Source: Ilyomonas limi (GTDB taxonomy: Bacteria > Bacteroidota > Bacteroidia > Chitinophagales > Chitinophagaceae). Taken from it: a stretch of DNA of 64,000 nt. The stretch is from the NCBI RefSeq assembly GCF_005233845.1, contig NZ_SZQL01000002.1, positions 124,001 through 188,000 on the forward strand. The letters are read 5' to 3'. Position numbers and translations under genes: made by a program. A model generated the notes under the pieces. The model worked only from the letters and a program-made list of their open reading frames with translations. It did not search any database and was not told the DNA's origin. Shown in pieces: positions 52,178-60,777 of this stretch. Every line of letters begins with the position of its first letter. The first letter of the stretch is position 1.

Positions 52178-52198
52178 TCTGAATGTTTAAAAATGTAT

Positions 52199-52594
52199 TT
52201 ATTGCGCAGGCTTGTACAAAACAAGCCCGTCAATAAAATTGTAATCCTGAATATTATCTGTATATAACGGCAGATCACTTACAATTGCTGTAGCAGCAAT
52301 CAGCATATCCGCTACACCAATAGTATGTAGCATACCATACCTTCTTGAAAGTACTAAAGCTGTTTTACTTATCATTGGACTTGCTTCTATCAGCTCATAT
52401 GCTTTTAGGGTTTTAGCAACTTTATATTGCTTTTTTATTGTTTTTGCACCAGCCATTAATTCAATAGCCATGATAAAGGAAATAGCCAGATGATCCTGTA
52501 TCGGAGCAATTACTTTTTGCTTTTCCTTATCGCCGCGATAAATCTTAATCAATCTATCGGTATCCACTATTCTAACTCTGGTGCTTTTCGCCAT
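52199..52594 (-). CDS. VapC-like PIN-domain toxin
   Basis: The 131-residue protein shows the PIN-domain acidic residues: IVDTDRLIKIYRGDKE (first Asp), IMAIELMAG (Glu), GVADMLIAATAIV (Asp) and LYTDNIQDYNFIDG (Asp). VapC family members cut tRNA or rRNA. The start overlaps the end of the antitoxin-like gene by 28 bases, the usual arrangement of the pair. It ends 21 bases before the ATPase gene. All four acidic positions are present, so it looks functional. Confidence 0.85.
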   Translation of the reverse strand: MAKSTRVRIVDTDRLIKIYRGDKEKQKVIAPIQDHLAISFIMAIELMAGAKTIKKQYKVAKTLKAYELIEASPMISKTALVLSRRYGMLHTIGVADMLIAATAIVSDLPLYTDNIQDYNFIDGLVLYKPAQ

Positions 52595-52797
52595 AATTGC
52601 TTCCGGTATATTTTGGGGTCAAGATCAATATCTGACCATGTACCAAAAAAGTCAAGTGGCTTATATTTCCTAACCTGCACCCTTTTACTCTCCTTCTTCT
52701 CTTTCGCCTTTGTTTCTACACTTCCTCCAATCCGCTCCACAAACTTCTCTACAAAATCAACTGAATCATCCGGCACCTGAATAGTCATTATTTTCAT
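52567..52797 (-). CDS. Putative VapB-like antitoxin
   Basis: The 76-residue product starts MKIMTIQVPDDSVDFVEKFV, a beta-strand/helix start typical of ribbon-helix-helix or similar antitoxins, then a Lys/Glu-rich linker and YKPLDFFGTWSDIDLDPKI, a motif like the toxin-binding tail of small antitoxins (the FFGSWSD type). An ATG at 52818 is also possible. It lies 23 bases after the VWA gene stop, and its end overlaps the PIN gene. It probably neutralises the PIN protein and represses the pair. Confidence 0.75.
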   Translation of the reverse strand: MKIMTIQVPDDSVDFVEKFVERIGGSVETKAKEKKESKRVQVRKYKPLDFFGTWSDIDLDPKIYRKQLWRKAPELE

Positions 52798-52820
52798 ACC
52801 TGCATTTCTTTTTATCAAAA

Positions 52821-53918
52821 TTAATACACCGTTTTCCTTTTACCACTTTCAAAATCCTTGAAAATAAAAGCACCCAACTTGTCCAGCGATGCAAAGAATG
52901 CCTTACCATTATTGGTCTCGGTAAACTCCGTTACAAACCGTTGCAGGTAAGGGTCCGATGCAATCATAAAGGTAGTAATTGGTATCTTTAGCTTTTTGCA
53001 TTGTGCAGCAAGGTTAATACAGCGATTCACTACTTTACGGTCTAAGCCAAAACTATTTTTGTAATAACGCTTACCAATTTTTAAACACGTGGGTTTACCA
53101 TCGGTAATCATAAAAATTTGCTTGTTGGCGTTTTTACGGCGGCGCAATATATCCATTGCCAGCTCCAGCCCCGCAACGGTATTGGTATGGTAAGGGCCAA
53201 CCTGCAAATAAGGCAAATCCTTCACTTCTATTGGCCAGGCATCATTGCCAAATACCACAATATCCAGTGTGTCTTTAGGGTATTTTGTTTGAATAAGTTC
53301 GCTTAATGCCATGGCTACTTTTTTTGCAGGCGTTATGCGGTCTTCGCCATACAAAATCATAGAGTGCGAAATGTCAATCATCAGCACCGTAGAAGTCTGC
53401 GCTTTAAAATCGGTTTCGCGTATCTGCAGGTCATCTTCCTGCATGTTAAAACTTTCTATACCATGATTGATTTGTGCATTGCGAATACTCTCCGTAAAAT
53501 CTATCTGCTCCAGCATATCACCAAACTGAAAGGGCCGGTAATCGGGGCTGATTTCATCACCTTGTCCCGGTTTAGTAGTAGAATGGTCACCTTGCTTCGT
53601 CTTTTTTAGCTTGCCAAAAATCTCTTCGAGGCTGCGCTTGCGGATGGTTTGCTCACTTTTAGCAGTGATTTCAATAGTACCCTTCTCGTTATTTTCGGTG
53701 AGGTAGCCTTTTTCTTTCAGTTCATCAATAAAATCACCCATACCATATTCATCATCGGTCAGTTGATACTGCTTATCCAACTGATTCATCCACTGCATGG
53801 CTTCAGCTACATCGCCACTGGTATAAGTGAGCAGTTGCATAAACAAATCGAGCAGCTGCTCAAACTTTGATTTGCCCTGCTCGTTGGGATCAAATTGTAT
53901 AAATCGGTGTCCTATCAT
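52821..53918 (-). CDS. VWA-domain protein partnered with the AAA+ ATPase
   Basis: The 365-residue protein has an N-terminal helical region of about 170 residues and a von Willebrand factor A domain with the MIDAS motif DISHSM (DxSxS), the T in HTNTVAGL and the D in ITDGKP. VWA proteins of this type (BchD/CoxE-like) bind a metal and interact with a MoxR or BchI-like ATPase. Here the ATPase is 640 bases downstream on the same strand, separated only by a toxin-antitoxin pair. No other cofactor-assembly gene is near, so the client is unknown. Confidence 0.88.
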   Translation of the reverse strand: MIGHRFIQFDPNEQGKSKFEQLLDLFMQLLTYTSGDVAEAMQWMNQLDKQYQLTDDEYGMGDFIDELKEKGYLTENNEKGTIEITAKSEQTIRKRSLEEIFGKLKKTKQGDHSTTKPGQGDEISPDYRPFQFGDMLEQIDFTESIRNAQINHGIESFNMQEDDLQIRETDFKAQTSTVLMIDISHSMILYGEDRITPAKKVAMALSELIQTKYPKDTLDIVVFGNDAWPIEVKDLPYLQVGPYHTNTVAGLELAMDILRRRKNANKQIFMITDGKPTCLKIGKRYYKNSFGLDRKVVNRCINLAAQCKKLKIPITTFMIASDPYLQRFVTEFTETNNGKAFFASLDKLGAFIFKDFESGKRKTVY

Positions 53919-54161
53919 AATAGGTGTAAGTTACACGAAAGCGGATAAATAAATTGCATAAAAGAAAGTTAACAGCACAGGTTTTATGCCAGTTATATGC
54001 TTTCACTGAACCACGGATACACGAATAACACAAAGGAACACCAGGATTTTAGCGTATATTTTGCGAGGTTTTAAGACTCCATAAATCAAGCATCATAAAC
54101 ATAGATGGCTGATTTATTGTAGCTTAATTATTGCTTTCATTAGCCAATCAACATATTCTAT

Positions 54162-55421
54162 ATGATCCATGCAGATATACTTATCGTTGGTGCCGGAGCC
54201 AGCGGACTGATGGCAGCTAAAGAACTATCCGCCAGGGGTAAAAAAGTGATTATTCTGGAAGCCCGCAACCGTGCCGGCGGACGCATTGATACATTACCGC
54301 AAAAGCACTTCAGCCAACCTGTAGAAGCAGGCGCCGAATTTATACATGGCAACCTGTCTCTTACACTGCAACTCCTAAAAGAAAATAATATTCCATATAC
54401 AAAAGCAACTGGCAGTACGCTGCGTAAAAAAGATGGTCAATGGCAGGATACAGATGATGAAATAGAAGGTTGGGATGAAATGATGCAACAAATGGATGCG
54501 CTAAATGAAGACATTACTTTGAGCGACTTTTTAAATACCTTTTTCAACGGAGAAAAATATACAAAACTCAGGCAATCAGCCATTCAGTTTGCACAAGGTT
54601 TTGATGTAGCAGATGAAAATAAAGCCGGTGTAATAGCATTGCGCAACGAATGGCAGCATGAAGAAGAGGTGCAATACCGGATAGGGGGTGGTTACATGCA
54701 ATTAATAGATGCATTAACAATGATTTGCCTGCGGCAGCATTGCGAAATCCACTTTTGGGAGGTAGTGAATAAAGTAGTTTGGAATAAAAATAAAGTAATA
54801 GCAACTACAGCAAATAATGAACAATTTAGTGCAGAAAAGATAATCATTACAGTACCCATCAGCATGTTGCAAACCGAAGGAGCTATTGCATTTGTACCTG
54901 CTATTTCAGAGAAAATAAACGCTGTAAAAGAAATTGGTTTTGGCGCGGTCATCAAAGTTTTAATCCAGTTTGAAGAAGCCTTCTGGCAGGATGTACATCA
55001 AGATGCGCTATTCTTTTTTTGCGAAGAAAAAATACCTACCTGGTGGACGCAATATCCCGCAAAAAACAACCTGCTCACCGGCTGGCTGGGCGGCCCCAAA
55101 GCCTTTGCTATGCAGGATTATTCGCCAGAGCAAATATTGGATATAGCATTACAATCACTTGCTTCCATGTTCAGCAAAAAGCTACCACCCGTTACTGCAT
55201 GGCATGTAGCCAACTGGCAAAAACAACCTTATACTTTTGGTGCTTATTCTTACAATACCACCCAATCGGCACAGGCCAAAGCCATTTTGAAAGAACCAGT
55301 TGAAAACACCATTTATTTTGCCGGCGAAGCAATTTATACCGGCGATGCGCAAGGCACCGTGGAAGCAGCGTTGATAAGCGGCAGAGAAACAGCGGAACGA
55401 TTATTGAAGGATATTGAATAG
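54162..55421 (+). CDS. Flavin amine oxidase-like FAD-dependent oxidoreductase
   Basis: The 419-residue protein has an N-terminal FAD motif (ILIVGAGASGLMAAKELSAR), the second motif RAGGRIDT with EAGAEFIHG, and the C-terminal FAD-binding segment YFAGEAIYTGDAQGTVEAA. These match the flavin monoamine oxidase/phytoene-desaturase-like superfamily. The middle domain with WDEMMQQMDALNED and RIGGGYMQLIDAL is typical of amine oxidases. The substrate is unknown. The gene is transcribed alone. Confidence 0.93.
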   Translation: MIHADILIVGAGASGLMAAKELSARGKKVIILEARNRAGGRIDTLPQKHFSQPVEAGAEFIHGNLSLTLQLLKENNIPYTKATGSTLRKKDGQWQDTDDEIEGWDEMMQQMDALNEDITLSDFLNTFFNGEKYTKLRQSAIQFAQGFDVADENKAGVIALRNEWQHEEEVQYRIGGGYMQLIDALTMICLRQHCEIHFWEVVNKVVWNKNKVIATTANNEQFSAEKIIITVPISMLQTEGAIAFVPAISEKINAVKEIGFGAVIKVLIQFEEAFWQDVHQDALFFFCEEKIPTWWTQYPAKNNLLTGWLGGPKAFAMQDYSPEQILDIALQSLASMFSKKLPPVTAWHVANWQKQPYTFGAYSYNTTQSAQAKAILKEPVENTIYFAGEAIYTGDAQGTVEAALISGRETAERLLKDIE

Positions 55422-55451
55422 TTTAACTTTTACAATATTATACAAACCAAA

Positions 55452-55475
55452 GCGCCCCCGTTTTACCGGAGGCGC
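55452..55475 (+). terminator. Weak hairpin after the flavoprotein gene
   Basis: GCGCCCCCG / CGGAGGCGC with one mismatch; no T-run follows, so termination is doubtful. Confidence 0.4.
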
Positions 55476-55587
55476 CTCGTCTTATTAACACAACTTATGA
55501 AGGCGTATGCTGATGATAATGATGCTTACCGATTAAAACAAATAATTGCTGATGTTGTTATTCAAACTATATATTTAAATACAATTC

Positions 55588-56058
55588 TTACTTTGTTGTT
55601 CCTGGCAGCACCTGTTCTACCTTTACGCGAGCCAGACCTCTGTTTATAAAGCCTAACTGCTGTGCAGCCGATATAGTTACATCTGCTACGCGCCCTAATG
55701 CCTGCATTCCTTTGCTCATACGATCGTTGATGCGCACGATTACCGATTTATTATTGCGCATATTGGTAATGCGCACCCAACTATTCAGTTCAAAACTGTT
55801 GCTTGCTGCCACCATTTGGTCGTGGTGAAAAATTTCACCGGTGGCTGTCTTACTTCCTTCCAGGTGTTTGCTGTAAAAGCTGGCAACGCCATACACTACT
55901 TTAGCTCTTTGTATAGTAGTACCCTGCTGGCAAAAAACAGCTATATGCAGCAATAAACAAGCTATAATTACACCTACCCTTCTCAACAATCGCACGCCGA
56001 AAAAACCTGCACAATGAGGGCTATAAACATGCAGAACATGATTAATTTTTCGCTTCAT
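55588..56058 (-). CDS. rlpA: RlpA-like secreted double-psi beta-barrel protein
   Basis: The 156-residue protein has an N-terminal signal region (VGVIIACLLLHIAVFCQQG) preceded by a long basic segment. Its DPBB domain has VASFYSKHLEGSKTATGEIF, MVAASNSFELNSWVRITNMRNNKSV, VRINDRMS and DVTISAAQQLGF, the RlpA pattern. RlpA in Proteobacteria is a lytic transglycosylase for glycan strands lacking stem peptides. This copy lacks a SPOR domain, as is common in Bacteroidota, so septal targeting is not evident. It is transcribed alone. Confidence 0.85.
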   Translation of the reverse strand: MKRKINHVLHVYSPHCAGFFGVRLLRRVGVIIACLLLHIAVFCQQGTTIQRAKVVYGVASFYSKHLEGSKTATGEIFHHDQMVAASNSFELNSWVRITNMRNNKSVIVRINDRMSKGMQALGRVADVTISAAQQLGFINRGLARVKVEQVLPGTTK

Positions 56059-56422
56059 ACTATAACTATGAAGTTTTTAATTTAAAAATGTTTGCATAGC
56101 ATATTTTCAAATCAATTGTGGGAATTAGCAAGCAATTACAAATGCAATTTTTAAATAAATAGGCCAATGAAAAATTAAAGATAACGATTACAATAAAATA
56201 TAAAACTGAAATTTATCAACAATACATATTGTTAAGTCTCATTGAGTTGGATAAACGTGCAGCACACAGCAACTAAATAACACCAACTAAAATTTTAGGA
56301 GAGAACGATAACTGGTTTTGCAAAGGAATATATAACCTTGTCATGCATCACTCTCTATATAAATAATTGCCTTTGCAAATAAAATTGCGTTTATCTGCAA
56401 AGGCAATGCAAAAAATTAACTA
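56059..56422. other. Gene-free AT-rich gap
   Basis: No gene seen. Near the gcvH end a hairpin (56366-56407) is the only clear structure. Confidence 0.4.
56366..56407 (-). terminator. Possible terminator after gcvH
   Basis: ATTGCCTTTGCA (56366-56377) / TGCAAAGGCAAT (56396-56407), 12-bp perfect stem with an 18-nt loop. The minus-strand tail ATTATTTATATA is only moderately T-rich. Confidence 0.55.
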
Positions 56423-56803
56423 TTAACCTACCAGTTTGTTATACGCCTCTGCATCAAGCAGGTTGTTTACATCTCCGGCATTGGAAAGCTTGATTTTTAC
56501 CATCCAGCCTTCGCCGTAAGGATCGCTGTTTATCAACTCAGGTTGTTTGTTCAGCACGGGGTTTACTTCTTCTACCGTGCCGGCCACAGGCAGGTACAGG
56601 TCGCTAACGGTTTTTACTGCTTCTACAGTACCAAACACGGTTTCAGCTTCCAGCGTTTGTCCTTCAGTAGCAATGTCAACAAACACAATATCGCCCAGTT
56701 CGCTTTGGGCAAAATCGGTGATACCAATGTAGGCATGTTCATCATCAATCATTTTTATCCACTCATGGTCTTTGGTGTATCTAAGCTCCTGCGGAATGTT
56801 CAT
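56423..56803 (-). CDS. gcvH: Glycine cleavage system protein H
   Basis: The lipoyl carrier shuttles the aminomethyl group between the P, T and L proteins of glycine cleavage. The 126-residue protein is full length: [36 protein letters not shown], and [22 protein letters not shown] in which the Lys of AVKTVSD is lipoylated. GEGWMVKI is near the C-terminus. gcvT and gcvP are not in the window; the separate location is usual in Bacteroidota. Confidence 0.96.
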   Translation of the reverse strand: MNIPQELRYTKDHEWIKMIDDEHAYIGITDFAQSELGDIVFVDIATEGQTLEAETVFGTVEAVKTVSDLYLPVAGTVEEVNPVLNKQPELINSDPYGEGWMVKIKLSNAGDVNNLLDAEAYNKLVG

Positions 56804-56893
56804 AAGGTTTTTTATTTAATGGTCTGACTTAATATATAAAGATGAAAATTTTTATTTATAAAATAAAGCTTTCGTTATCATACTTTCAATCCG

Positions 56894-57580
56894 TTATCTC
56901 AACATACGAATGCTCATGCGCACGTTTTGCAGCGGACGGTCATTAGTATCGCGCGGCAGCGCTGCTATTTTATCTATCACCTCCAGCCCTTTTATTACTT
57001 CGCCAAATACAGTATAATTCTGGTCTAAGAAGGGCGTGCCACCAACTGTGTTATATACTTTTCGCTGCTCTTCGGTAAAGCTGAAACCCGGATTTTCGTT
57101 ACGTATCTGGCACTCCATCATATTGAGAGATGTATCGTTGTACTGCTTGCCTTGCACAATATAAAACTGGCAGTTGCTGCTCGCCTTTTCAGGATTATCG
57201 TCGCGCGCAGCAGCCAATGCTCCCTTTTTATGGAAATAATTGCTGTTAAACTCCGCCGGAATGCGGCTGCCGGGCGCCTCACCAGCACCCAGTTGTACCG
57301 AATCGGGTGCATTTTTACTCTCCGGATCGCCACCTTGTATCATGAAACTATCAATTACCCGATGAAATAAAAGACTGTCGTAAAAACCTTCTTTCACCAG
57401 CTTTATAAAATTGTTCCTATGCAATGGTGTACTGTCGTATAGCTTTACCACCATATTTCCATAATTAGTAGATATTTCTGCAAGCTGCGGTGCTACGGTT
57501 CTATTTTTAGCAGTTTTGGTGCTTGCACAACTTATTGCAAACAGACATACGGCAAACATTGCAATCGAAACTTTATTCAT
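56894..57580 (-). CDS. Cyclophilin-type peptidyl-prolyl isomerase lipoprotein
   Basis: The 228-residue protein starts MNKVSIAMFAVCLFAISCAS, a lipoprotein signal with lipobox AISC; an upstream ATG at 57610 only adds ten residues. The cyclophilin domain has VVKLYDSTPLHRNNFIKLVKEGFYDSLLFHRVI (with the catalytic FHRV), MIQGGDPES and GALAAARDDNPEKASSNCQFYIV. It should act as a protein-folding isomerase in the periplasm. It follows the 114-residue gene by 64 bases on the same strand. Confidence 0.93.
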   Translation of the reverse strand: MNKVSIAMFAVCLFAISCASTKTAKNRTVAPQLAEISTNYGNMVVKLYDSTPLHRNNFIKLVKEGFYDSLLFHRVIDSFMIQGGDPESKNAPDSVQLGAGEAPGSRIPAEFNSNYFHKKGALAAARDDNPEKASSNCQFYIVQGKQYNDTSLNMMECQIRNENPGFSFTEEQRKVYNTVGGTPFLDQNYTVFGEVIKGLEVIDKIAALPRDTNDRPLQNVRMSIRMLR

Positions 57581-57644
57581 TATTCCTAAACGCTGAACTT
57601 TTATAATCATTCCTTCAATCAGATTTTCTTTTCCTTACATTCCC

Positions 57645-57989
57645 TTAAAAACCTATCTGGTCAAAATAGAGCAAGATATGGTCTTTCAAAAAATTTTCCT
57701 GTTCGTGCAAAGAAAAGTTGGGTAATTCTTTCAATTGCGCAAAATGCGGCCACCCTTCCGCATCATGCCCCTGTAACTGGTAATAACCACTGGAGCTAAG
57801 CACGGTACACACTGCTACATGCATCAAATCCTGCTTTTGTTCTTTGGTTATTTTTTCTTTTACAAAGCCGGTTTCCTGCATACCTATCAAAAAAAGAATG
57901 GCTTCCATATCGGGCTTTTTGTCAAAGCGCTCTACCAGTTTGGCTTCGAGCGTCCACCAGCGCTGCTGCAAATCATCACGTACATTCAT
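57645..57989 (-). CDS. Conserved-looking hypothetical protein
   Basis: The 114-residue product (start ATG 57989, MNVRDDLQQRWWTLEAKLVERF) is not placed in a family. It is helical and acidic, with motifs ILFLIGMQETGFVKEKITKEQKQDLMHVAVC and YYQLQGHDAEGWPHF; the pattern looks globular and conserved. A start at 58043 would add 18 residues of doubtful origin and overlap the serS promoter. It lies ahead of the cyclophilin gene on the same strand and is divergent from serS. Confidence 0.75.
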   Translation of the reverse strand: MNVRDDLQQRWWTLEAKLVERFDKKPDMEAILFLIGMQETGFVKEKITKEQKQDLMHVAVCTVLSSSGYYQLQGHDAEGWPHFAQLKELPNFSLHEQENFLKDHILLYFDQIGF

Positions 57990-58021
57990 AGGTCGCAAAG
58001 GTAAGGTTTGGCGGCAAAGGT

Positions 58022-58029
58022 TATATTTG
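58022..58029 (+). promoter_or_regulatory. Candidate -7 element of serS
   Basis: TATATTTG, 18 bases before the serS ATG. Confidence 0.5.
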
Positions 58030-58047
58030 TCGCCAAAACGCATTTAC

Positions 58048-59319
58048 ATGCTGCAAGTAACAGTAATAAAACAAAAGCCGGACTGGGTAAAAGAAAGATT
58101 AGCGATACGAAATTTTAAGAATCCTGAACTGGTAGATGAAATTATTGCACTGGACGATGAGCGCCGGGCTACGCAAACTGCCTTCGATACGATGCAAGCC
58201 AGCATCAACAGTGCCTCCAAAAATATTGGACAATACATGGCGCAGGGCAATAAAGAAGAAGCCGAAAGACTGAAAGCCAGCATTGCCGGCAACAAAGCCG
58301 AAGCCACAAGGCTCAACGAGCAATTGGCTACAATAGAAAAAAACCTGCAAGGCAAGCTCATTATGCTGCCTAACTTGCCTGCCGACAGAGTACCGGCGGG
58401 CAAAGGTGCTGAAGACAACGTGGTGGTACGCGAAGGGGGCAAAAAACCACAACTACCCGAGAATGCGTTGCCGCATTGGGAACTGATAAAAGAATATAAT
58501 TTAGTAGATTTTGAAACCGGTGCTAAAATTACCGGCAGCGGATTCCCATTGTATAGAGGTAATGGTGCTAAGCTGCAACGTTCGCTGGTACAATATTTTT
58601 TAGATTATAATACCTCTAAAGGCTACACCGAATACTTGCCGCCCTTTATGGTAAACGAAGCCTCAGCTTACGCTACCGGGCAACTGCCCGATAAAGAAGG
58701 ACAGATGTATCACGTAACCGAAGACAATTTGTATCTTATTCCAACTGCAGAAGTACCGGTAACCAATATTTACCGCGATGTAATTTTAAAAGAAAATGAG
58801 TTGCCCATCAGGATGACTGCTTATTCGCCGTGCTTTAGGCGTGAGGCGGGCAGCTTTGGCAAAGATGTACGTGGATTGAACCGCGTGCACCAGTTTGAAA
58901 AAGTGGAAATTATTCAATTGGTGCTTCCCAAATACAGCTACAATGTGCTGGACGAAATGGTACATCATGTAGAAGGATTGGTGCAAAGCCTCGCTTTACC
59001 TTATCGTATTTTAAAACTCTGCGGTGGCGATATGGGCTTTACCAGTGCGCTTACTTATGACTTTGAAGTATATAGTGCAGCACAGCAGCGCTGGCTGGAA
59101 GTGAGCAGTGTGAGCAATTTTGAAAGCTATCAAACTAACCGTATGAAGTGCCGCTACAAAGATGCGGATGGCAAGATGCAGTTGGTGCATAGCCTGAATG
59201 GCAGTTCGCTGGCATTGCCGCGCATCATGGCTTGTTTGCTGGAGAATAACCAAACGGAGAAGTGCATTCGCATACCGGAAGTATTGCAAAAGTATTACGG
59301 TAGTGCTATGATTATGTAA
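58048..59319 (+). CDS. serS: Serine-tRNA ligase
   Basis: It charges tRNA-Ser and tRNA-Sec with serine. The 423-residue product has the N-terminal coiled coil that grips the long variable arm (about residues 30-105, DERRATQTAFDTMQASINSA) and class II motifs: motif 2 PCFRREAGSFGKDVRGLNRVHQFEKVE and motif 3 with NGSSLALPRIMACLLEN. The ATG at 58048 gives MLQVTVIKQKPDWV; the longer open frame upstream runs into the opposite-strand gene and is rejected. Confidence 0.97.
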   Translation: MLQVTVIKQKPDWVKERLAIRNFKNPELVDEIIALDDERRATQTAFDTMQASINSASKNIGQYMAQGNKEEAERLKASIAGNKAEATRLNEQLATIEKNLQGKLIMLPNLPADRVPAGKGAEDNVVVREGGKKPQLPENALPHWELIKEYNLVDFETGAKITGSGFPLYRGNGAKLQRSLVQYFLDYNTSKGYTEYLPPFMVNEASAYATGQLPDKEGQMYHVTEDNLYLIPTAEVPVTNIYRDVILKENELPIRMTAYSPCFRREAGSFGKDVRGLNRVHQFEKVEIIQLVLPKYSYNVLDEMVHHVEGLVQSLALPYRILKLCGGDMGFTSALTYDFEVYSAAQQRWLEVSSVSNFESYQTNRMKCRYKDADGKMQLVHSLNGSSLALPRIMACLLENNQTEKCIRIPEVLQKYYGSAMIM

Positions 59320-59541
59320 TGTACGTATTTGCTTAAGGTTTAATGCGTAAAGTTTAAAGTTGCCCAAACGCAAAGTGGTAAGATAGACGGTTTGCTTGCC
59401 ATGTATATTACTTTATGGCAAAGCTTTTTATATCATAAGCTTAAAAAATGTATTTGCAGTTATTGGCAGCAGATATGCCCATTTGCACCTTGCAATGTTG
59501 ATATAATTTAACTCACAACTGACAACCCACTACTCACATCA

Positions 59542-60759
59542 TTGACTATCCGTAATATACCAAAGAAAAAGCTGTTCCTCATCATCAATCGGCTCGCATT
59601 AGCCGGCGGCTCGATGGATGCGCTGTCAATGGCCTTTTACTTAAAAGATAAATACGACATTACGGTTGTGTATGGCGAAAAAGAAAGAGACGAAAAAGAA
59701 GCTCCGCTCCTACTGAATAGTGAAAATATTCAGTTTATAAAAATAAAAACGCTGCACCGCGCTATCCTGCCTTTTAAAGACATACAGAGCTATAAACAAA
59801 TACGTACACTTATTCGTAAGCACCAGCCGGATATTGTACATACGCACGGTTTTAAAAGCGGTTTATTGGGTAGAATAGCAGCGTACAACACAAAAGTTCC
59901 GGTGATTATTCATACCTATCATGGGCACTTATTTCATTCTTATTATAATAAAGCTATTTCCCGGTTTATTGCTTTTATAGAAAGGAAACTGGCAGCGATT
60001 TCTACCCGCATTATTGCCATCAGCCCACATCAGGCTTATGAGTTAGCAACGGTTTACCGCATTGCACCGCTATTAAAAATCTGTACAATTTTCATTGGTA
60101 TTGATGAGGAAAGATATTCACTGCAATCTGCTGATAGCAACACTTTCAGGCAACGATACAACATTCCTGAACATACCATTATCATAGCCATCATCGGCAG
60201 GTTAGTAAGTATAAAAAATCTTTCTCTTTTTATTCCTATTATTCAGCAAATACAGCAGCAACACGAAGATGTTTGTTTCTTTATTATTGGCGATGGCAAC
60301 TGCAAAACAACCATGCAGCAGGAAATGCAGCAAAAAGGAATAAATTGGTACGAAGGCAGTGCTGCACCAGCAACACCAGCAAATGTTATTTTCACTTCTT
60401 GGATTACAAATATTTCCGAAGCGCTGCAAAGTATAGATATTGTGGTGCTAACCTCTTATAACGAAGGCACGCCGGTATCTTTGATAGAAGCACAACTGTT
60501 TCAAAAACCAGTTGTTGCTACCAATGTAGGTGGCGTAAGGGATACGATTATTGATGGTGAAACGGGTTTTTTAGTAGCTAATTTTAGTATAGAAGACTTT
60601 GTAAAAAAGCTACAATTGCTCATCCATGATAAAACATTACGGATGCGTATGGGCAGCAAAGGAAAAGCATTTGTGCTAAACCGTTTTTCAAAAGAAAAAG
60701 AAACAGACGCAATGGATAAGTTGTATATACAATGCCTTCAGGCTGAAGGCATTGTATGA
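59542..60759 (+). CDS. Family 4 glycosyltransferase
   Basis: The 405-residue GT-B enzyme starts at TTG (59542; TIRNIPKKKLFLIINRLALAGG). It has the acceptor loop RLALAGGSMDALSMAFYL, HTHGFKSGLLGRIAAY, TYHGHLFHSYY and, in the donor domain, IAIIGRLVSIKNLSLF and SYNEGTPVSLIEAQLFQKPVVATNVGGVRD (the E-x7-E motif). The group resembles lipopolysaccharide or exopolysaccharide mannosyl/galactosyl transferases. Its last codons overlap a perfect terminator hairpin (60727-60757). A downstream ATG cannot give the full N-terminal GG motif. Confidence 0.9.
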   Translation: MTIRNIPKKKLFLIINRLALAGGSMDALSMAFYLKDKYDITVVYGEKERDEKEAPLLLNSENIQFIKIKTLHRAILPFKDIQSYKQIRTLIRKHQPDIVHTHGFKSGLLGRIAAYNTKVPVIIHTYHGHLFHSYYNKAISRFIAFIERKLAAISTRIIAISPHQAYELATVYRIAPLLKICTIFIGIDEERYSLQSADSNTFRQRYNIPEHTIIIAIIGRLVSIKNLSLFIPIIQQIQQQHEDVCFFIIGDGNCKTTMQQEMQQKGINWYEGSAAPATPANVIFTSWITNISEALQSIDIVVLTSYNEGTPVSLIEAQLFQKPVVATNVGGVRDTIIDGETGFLVANFSIEDFVKKLQLLIHDKTLRMRMGSKGKAFVLNRFSKEKETDAMDKLYIQCLQAEGIV

Positions 60760-60770
60760 TGACTATTTTT
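60727..60770 (+). terminator. Terminator embedded in the end of the GT4 coding sequence
   Basis: 14-bp perfect stem ATACAATGCCTTCA (60727-60740) / TGAAGGCATTGTAT (60744-60757) with a GGC loop; the T6 run is at 60765-60770. The stop codon TGA begins at the last base of the stem (60757). Confidence 0.8.
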
Positions 60771-60777
60771 TGATAAC

